From Burkholderiales bacterium (GTDB taxonomy: Bacteria; Pseudomonadota; Gammaproteobacteria; Burkholderiales; Ga0077523), in NCBI GenBank assembly GCA_019747905.1, contig JAIEQG010000020.1:55078-119077 (forward strand): 64,000 nt of DNA, read 5' to 3'. The notes under the pieces were generated by a model. It was not told where the DNA came from. It made no database searches and worked only from the letters and a program-made list of their open reading frames with translations. The translations under genes and the position numbers were made by a program. Of this stretch, positions 62,038-64,000 are shown one piece after another (position 1 is the first letter of the stretch; each line of letters begins with the position of its first letter).

Positions 62038-62322
62038 ATGCGAGAGCCTTTGGATCAAGGACTACGCGAATTGCTGCAGCGACTGGTTGCGGAAGATCCG
62101 GGCCGCCGCGTCCCGTTCATCGTTACGTTGCGGACGGGCGCACGGGCCGCGGGTCTTGTGCCCTTTCGGGTCGAGCAGGAATTCGAAGTGATCCGAGCTG
62201 TTTCCGGGACTATGACACCTGCCGAGGCACTCGCGCTTTCGGAACACAAGGACATCGAGCGCATCGAGTACGACGGCCAGGTGCACGCGCTAGCGGGGCA
62301 CGCCGGCTCCAAGACGTCCTGA
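62038..62322 (+). CDS. Stand-alone I9-like (subtilisin propeptide/inhibitor-like) protein
   Basis: A 94-residue cytoplasmic protein without a signal peptide. AAGGAG precedes the ATG. The sequence RVPFIVTLRTGARAAGL, then MTPAEALALSEHKDIERIEYDG and VHAL, follows the beta-alpha-beta pattern and the closing AL of the subtilisin propeptide (Inhibitor I9) fold. The adjacent protease has the matching ending LSDAEIKALRDNPNIAKVED and then AYAL. It lies convergent with that protease gene, 74 bases away. It is a plausible free inhibitor or folding chaperone of the protease; the assignment is by eye and needs structural support. Confidence 0.65.
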   Translation: MREPLDQGLRELLQRLVAEDPGRRVPFIVTLRTGARAAGLVPFRVEQEFEVIRAVSGTMTPAEALALSEHKDIERIEYDGQVHALAGHAGSKTS

Positions 62323-62396
62323 CAAATCGACGGCTGGAAGCAGGTCACCTCCCAGCCGCCACTCGCTGCACCCCGAGCTCTTGCTTTGTCCTGCAA

Positions 62397-63653
62397 TCAA
62401 GGGCGGAACGGCACCGCCGCAAGGGGTGTCATGGCGCCCGCAGCCTGGTCCACATCTATGCGGCCATAGCCGTAGCGCTGATCCCAGCCCGGCGGACCCA
62501 GATTGTCCGCAGTGCGAGCCATCAGATTCCAGATGGCCAGATTGTTTGCAAAGCGGTGGGCACCCCAGATCACCGCGGCAGCCCCCGCCACGTGCGGACA
62601 GGCCATGCTCGTACCGCTCATTGTTCCGTAACCACCGCCGGGCACGGTCGAGAGCACCTGCACGCCAGGCGCGCACAGCTCGATTTCGGGTCCGCGGCTA
62701 CTGAAAGGGGCAATCACGTTGCTGCTGTCGATGGCAGACACGGCGATCACATTTCGATACCGGGCCGGCGCACCAACGGCCCCGCCGTTGTTGCCGGCCG
62801 CGGCGATGACCAGCAGGCCTGCATTGTGAGCGGCATTGCACATTGCTTCGAGTGCAGCTGGCGCCGCGTCGCCCCCGAGGCTCATGCTGATGATCTGCAT
62901 CTTGTTCTGGATGCACCAATTGATGCCCGCGATGATCCAGCTGTAGTTGCCGCTACCGTTGTTCGCGAGCACCTTCACCGCGTAGACCGATGCTTCCGGT
63001 GCAACGCCCACGACCCCTACCCCGTTGATCGGTGCCGCTATCGTACCGGCGCAATGCGTCCCGTGGTTGTTTCCGTCCATCGGCGTCTCGCCAGGTACGA
63101 AGCTGACCGCACCCTTTACGTTGACGCTAAGATCAGCGTGGGTCCAATCGATACCGGTGTCGAGCACGGCAACCTTGATGCCCTTACCCCGTGAGCAGCC
63201 CCAGGAAGGAGGCGCCTTTACCTGCTGGATTCCGAACGGTACGGTCTCTGCCTGCACACTCGGCTGACCTTCGAACAGCAGATCCTCCACGGGCAGCGCG
63301 TACGCGAGCCCGTCGTCTTCGACCTTCGCGATGTTCGGATTGTCCCGCAGTGCCTTGATCTCGGCGTCACTCAGCGACAAAGTGACTATGGGCGCCTCAT
63401 ACAGATTCACGTCGTAACCCACTTTGTCGGCTGGCATGCTCGGCGGCAATCCTCGGGCACCGACGGCGAATTCTGCGGAACCTGCGACATCGTAGAAGCT
63501 GAGGCTACGGCACGATGGAGCGCTGTCCGCGAGGATCTCGAGCTTGTCCGCCGATTTGTTGCGGCGCTGGTCCTTCGGCTTGAACGTGACAATTACCGAC
63601 CGGTGCGACTGCGTTTCCCCGGGTGCGACGGGAGTTTTCCTTGCGCGGGCCAT
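62397..63653 (-). CDS. Subtilisin-like (S8) serine protease
   Basis: A 418-residue subtilase. AGGAGG lies 7 bases before ATG 63653, chosen over two longer in-frame starts. There is no signal peptide: the N-terminus is hydrophilic (MARARKTPVAPGETQSHRSV). An I9-like prodomain (residues 18-120, ending AYAL) is followed by the catalytic domain: Asp165 (VAVLDTGIDW), His197 (NNHGTHCAGT), Asn288 (AAAGNNGG) and Ser349 (GTSMACPHVAG). All are intact. Cys 201 and others may form disulfides if it is exported. It may act inside the cell or leave by a non-Sec path. A propeptide-like protein is encoded convergently. Confidence 0.85.
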   Translation of the reverse strand: MARARKTPVAPGETQSHRSVIVTFKPKDQRRNKSADKLEILADSAPSCRSLSFYDVAGSAEFAVGARGLPPSMPADKVGYDVNLYEAPIVTLSLSDAEIKALRDNPNIAKVEDDGLAYALPVEDLLFEGQPSVQAETVPFGIQQVKAPPSWGCSRGKGIKVAVLDTGIDWTHADLSVNVKGAVSFVPGETPMDGNNHGTHCAGTIAAPINGVGVVGVAPEASVYAVKVLANNGSGNYSWIIAGINWCIQNKMQIISMSLGGDAAPAALEAMCNAAHNAGLLVIAAAGNNGGAVGAPARYRNVIAVSAIDSSNVIAPFSSRGPEIELCAPGVQVLSTVPGGGYGTMSGTSMACPHVAGAAAVIWGAHRFANNLAIWNLMARTADNLGPPGWDQRYGYGRIDVDQAAGAMTPLAAVPFRP

Positions 63654-63844
63654 GTCGAGCCCTCCTGTGGCGTGGTTCATCGGTGGCGGCTCACCGGATC
63701 CGGCGACCACCGTACACGCGGATGCGGCACTGGCACGGAGACCATGCCGCTCCGACCAGGATCACTGTATTGCCGGCTACCTTACATCCACATCACCGAT
63801 TCGCTCCGCCGGTCAACAGCCCCCGAGCCAACCTTCAGCCTGCG

Positions 63845-64000
63845 TCAGGCCGCCACCTTCCGCTCCACCACCACCCCGAACCCCGCCACCAGCCTCGCCT
63901 CCTTCTCCCTGGCCGCCGCCAGGTTGCGTTCCTTCACATGCCCGAACCCGCGAATTTCCTCCGGAATCGACGCGATCTGCACCGCCGTGGCGAGGTTGTC
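63845..64000 (-). CDS. Indolepyruvate ferredoxin oxidoreductase, C-terminal end (3' fragment)
   Basis: The last 51 codons of a gene that runs off the right edge. The minus-strand reading DNLATAVQIASIPEEIRGFG, then HVKERNLAAAREKEARLVAGF, ends GVVVERKVAA and a TGA stop. The IRGFGHVKERNLAAAREKE block is characteristic of the C-terminus of the large fused indolepyruvate:ferredoxin oxidoreductase found in betaproteobacteria, which oxidatively decarboxylates aryl pyruvates. The frame is clean to the edge. Confidence 0.85.
   Translation of the reverse strand, partial: DNLATAVQIASIPEEIRGFGHVKERNLAAAREKEARLVAGFGVVVERKVAA

Overview
The window is a high-GC chromosomal segment, most likely from a betaproteobacterium (Burkholderiales/Rhodocyclales-like). 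The evidence is the fmdB-DUF502-aspS-nudB-endonuclease/phosphatase-clsB gene order, UbiB, an extracellular PHA depolymerase, the C-terminus of an indolepyruvate ferredoxin oxidoreductase at the right edge, and GC-rich interspersed palindromes typical of that group. I see no rRNA, tRNA, CRISPR array, transposase or phage module.

Layout. (1) 1-16896: one long plus-strand catabolic/uptake cluster. It holds PxpB/PxpC-like subunits (PxpB cut by the left edge), two hydantoinase/oxoprolinase (HyuB-HyuA) pairs, a complete ribose-type ABC importer with a TorT-like binding protein between the pairs, an SDR oxidoreductase and a class III aminotransferase. It looks built to import and open a small cyclic amide or lactam, but the substrate is unknown. 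(2) 17042-24361: a DUF2277 gene, then a patch of visibly lower GC with a tyrosinase lipoprotein, a MetX-like alpha/beta hydrolase, and two unrecognised genes (a membrane protein and a PLD-like protein) that may sit on decayed integron-type cassettes. (3) 24495-35212: scattered metabolic and envelope genes (enolase superfamily, cupin, GDPD, dienelactone hydrolase-like, ABM, VOC, aldo/keto reductase, OYE-like), with clusters of palindromic repeats between convergent genes. (4) 35213-42835: a minus-strand housekeeping block around aspS. (5) 42953-51878: GDPD, MliC-like lipoprotein, trypsin-like protease, UbiB, eRF1-like protein, phasin-like protein, PHA depolymerase, LpxH-like phosphoesterase and a second mandelate-racemase-family enzyme. 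(6) 52038-63653: the most unusual region. (7) 63845-64000: the 3' end of an indolepyruvate ferredoxin oxidoreductase gene.

Region 6 looks like an undescribed cyclic-nucleotide/proteolysis module. A minus-strand set reads: transcription regulator with receiver-like domain, LuxR-type HTH and C-terminal cyclic-nucleotide-binding domain; CHASE2-adenylate/guanylate cyclase; FecR-TPR protein; TPR-beta-barrel protein; exported protein ending in six cysteines; membrane-anchored metzincin-like protease with HEAT-like repeats. Next to it lie a subtilisin-family protease and, convergently, a free-standing 94-residue protein resembling that protease's own propeptide. The FecR-TPR and TPR-barrel frames are the same reading frame interrupted by a single TGA, so they were probably one protein of about 1100 residues.

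Most coordinates rest on frame, start-codon and motif reading. Functions named by family are homology judgements made by eye, without database searches.
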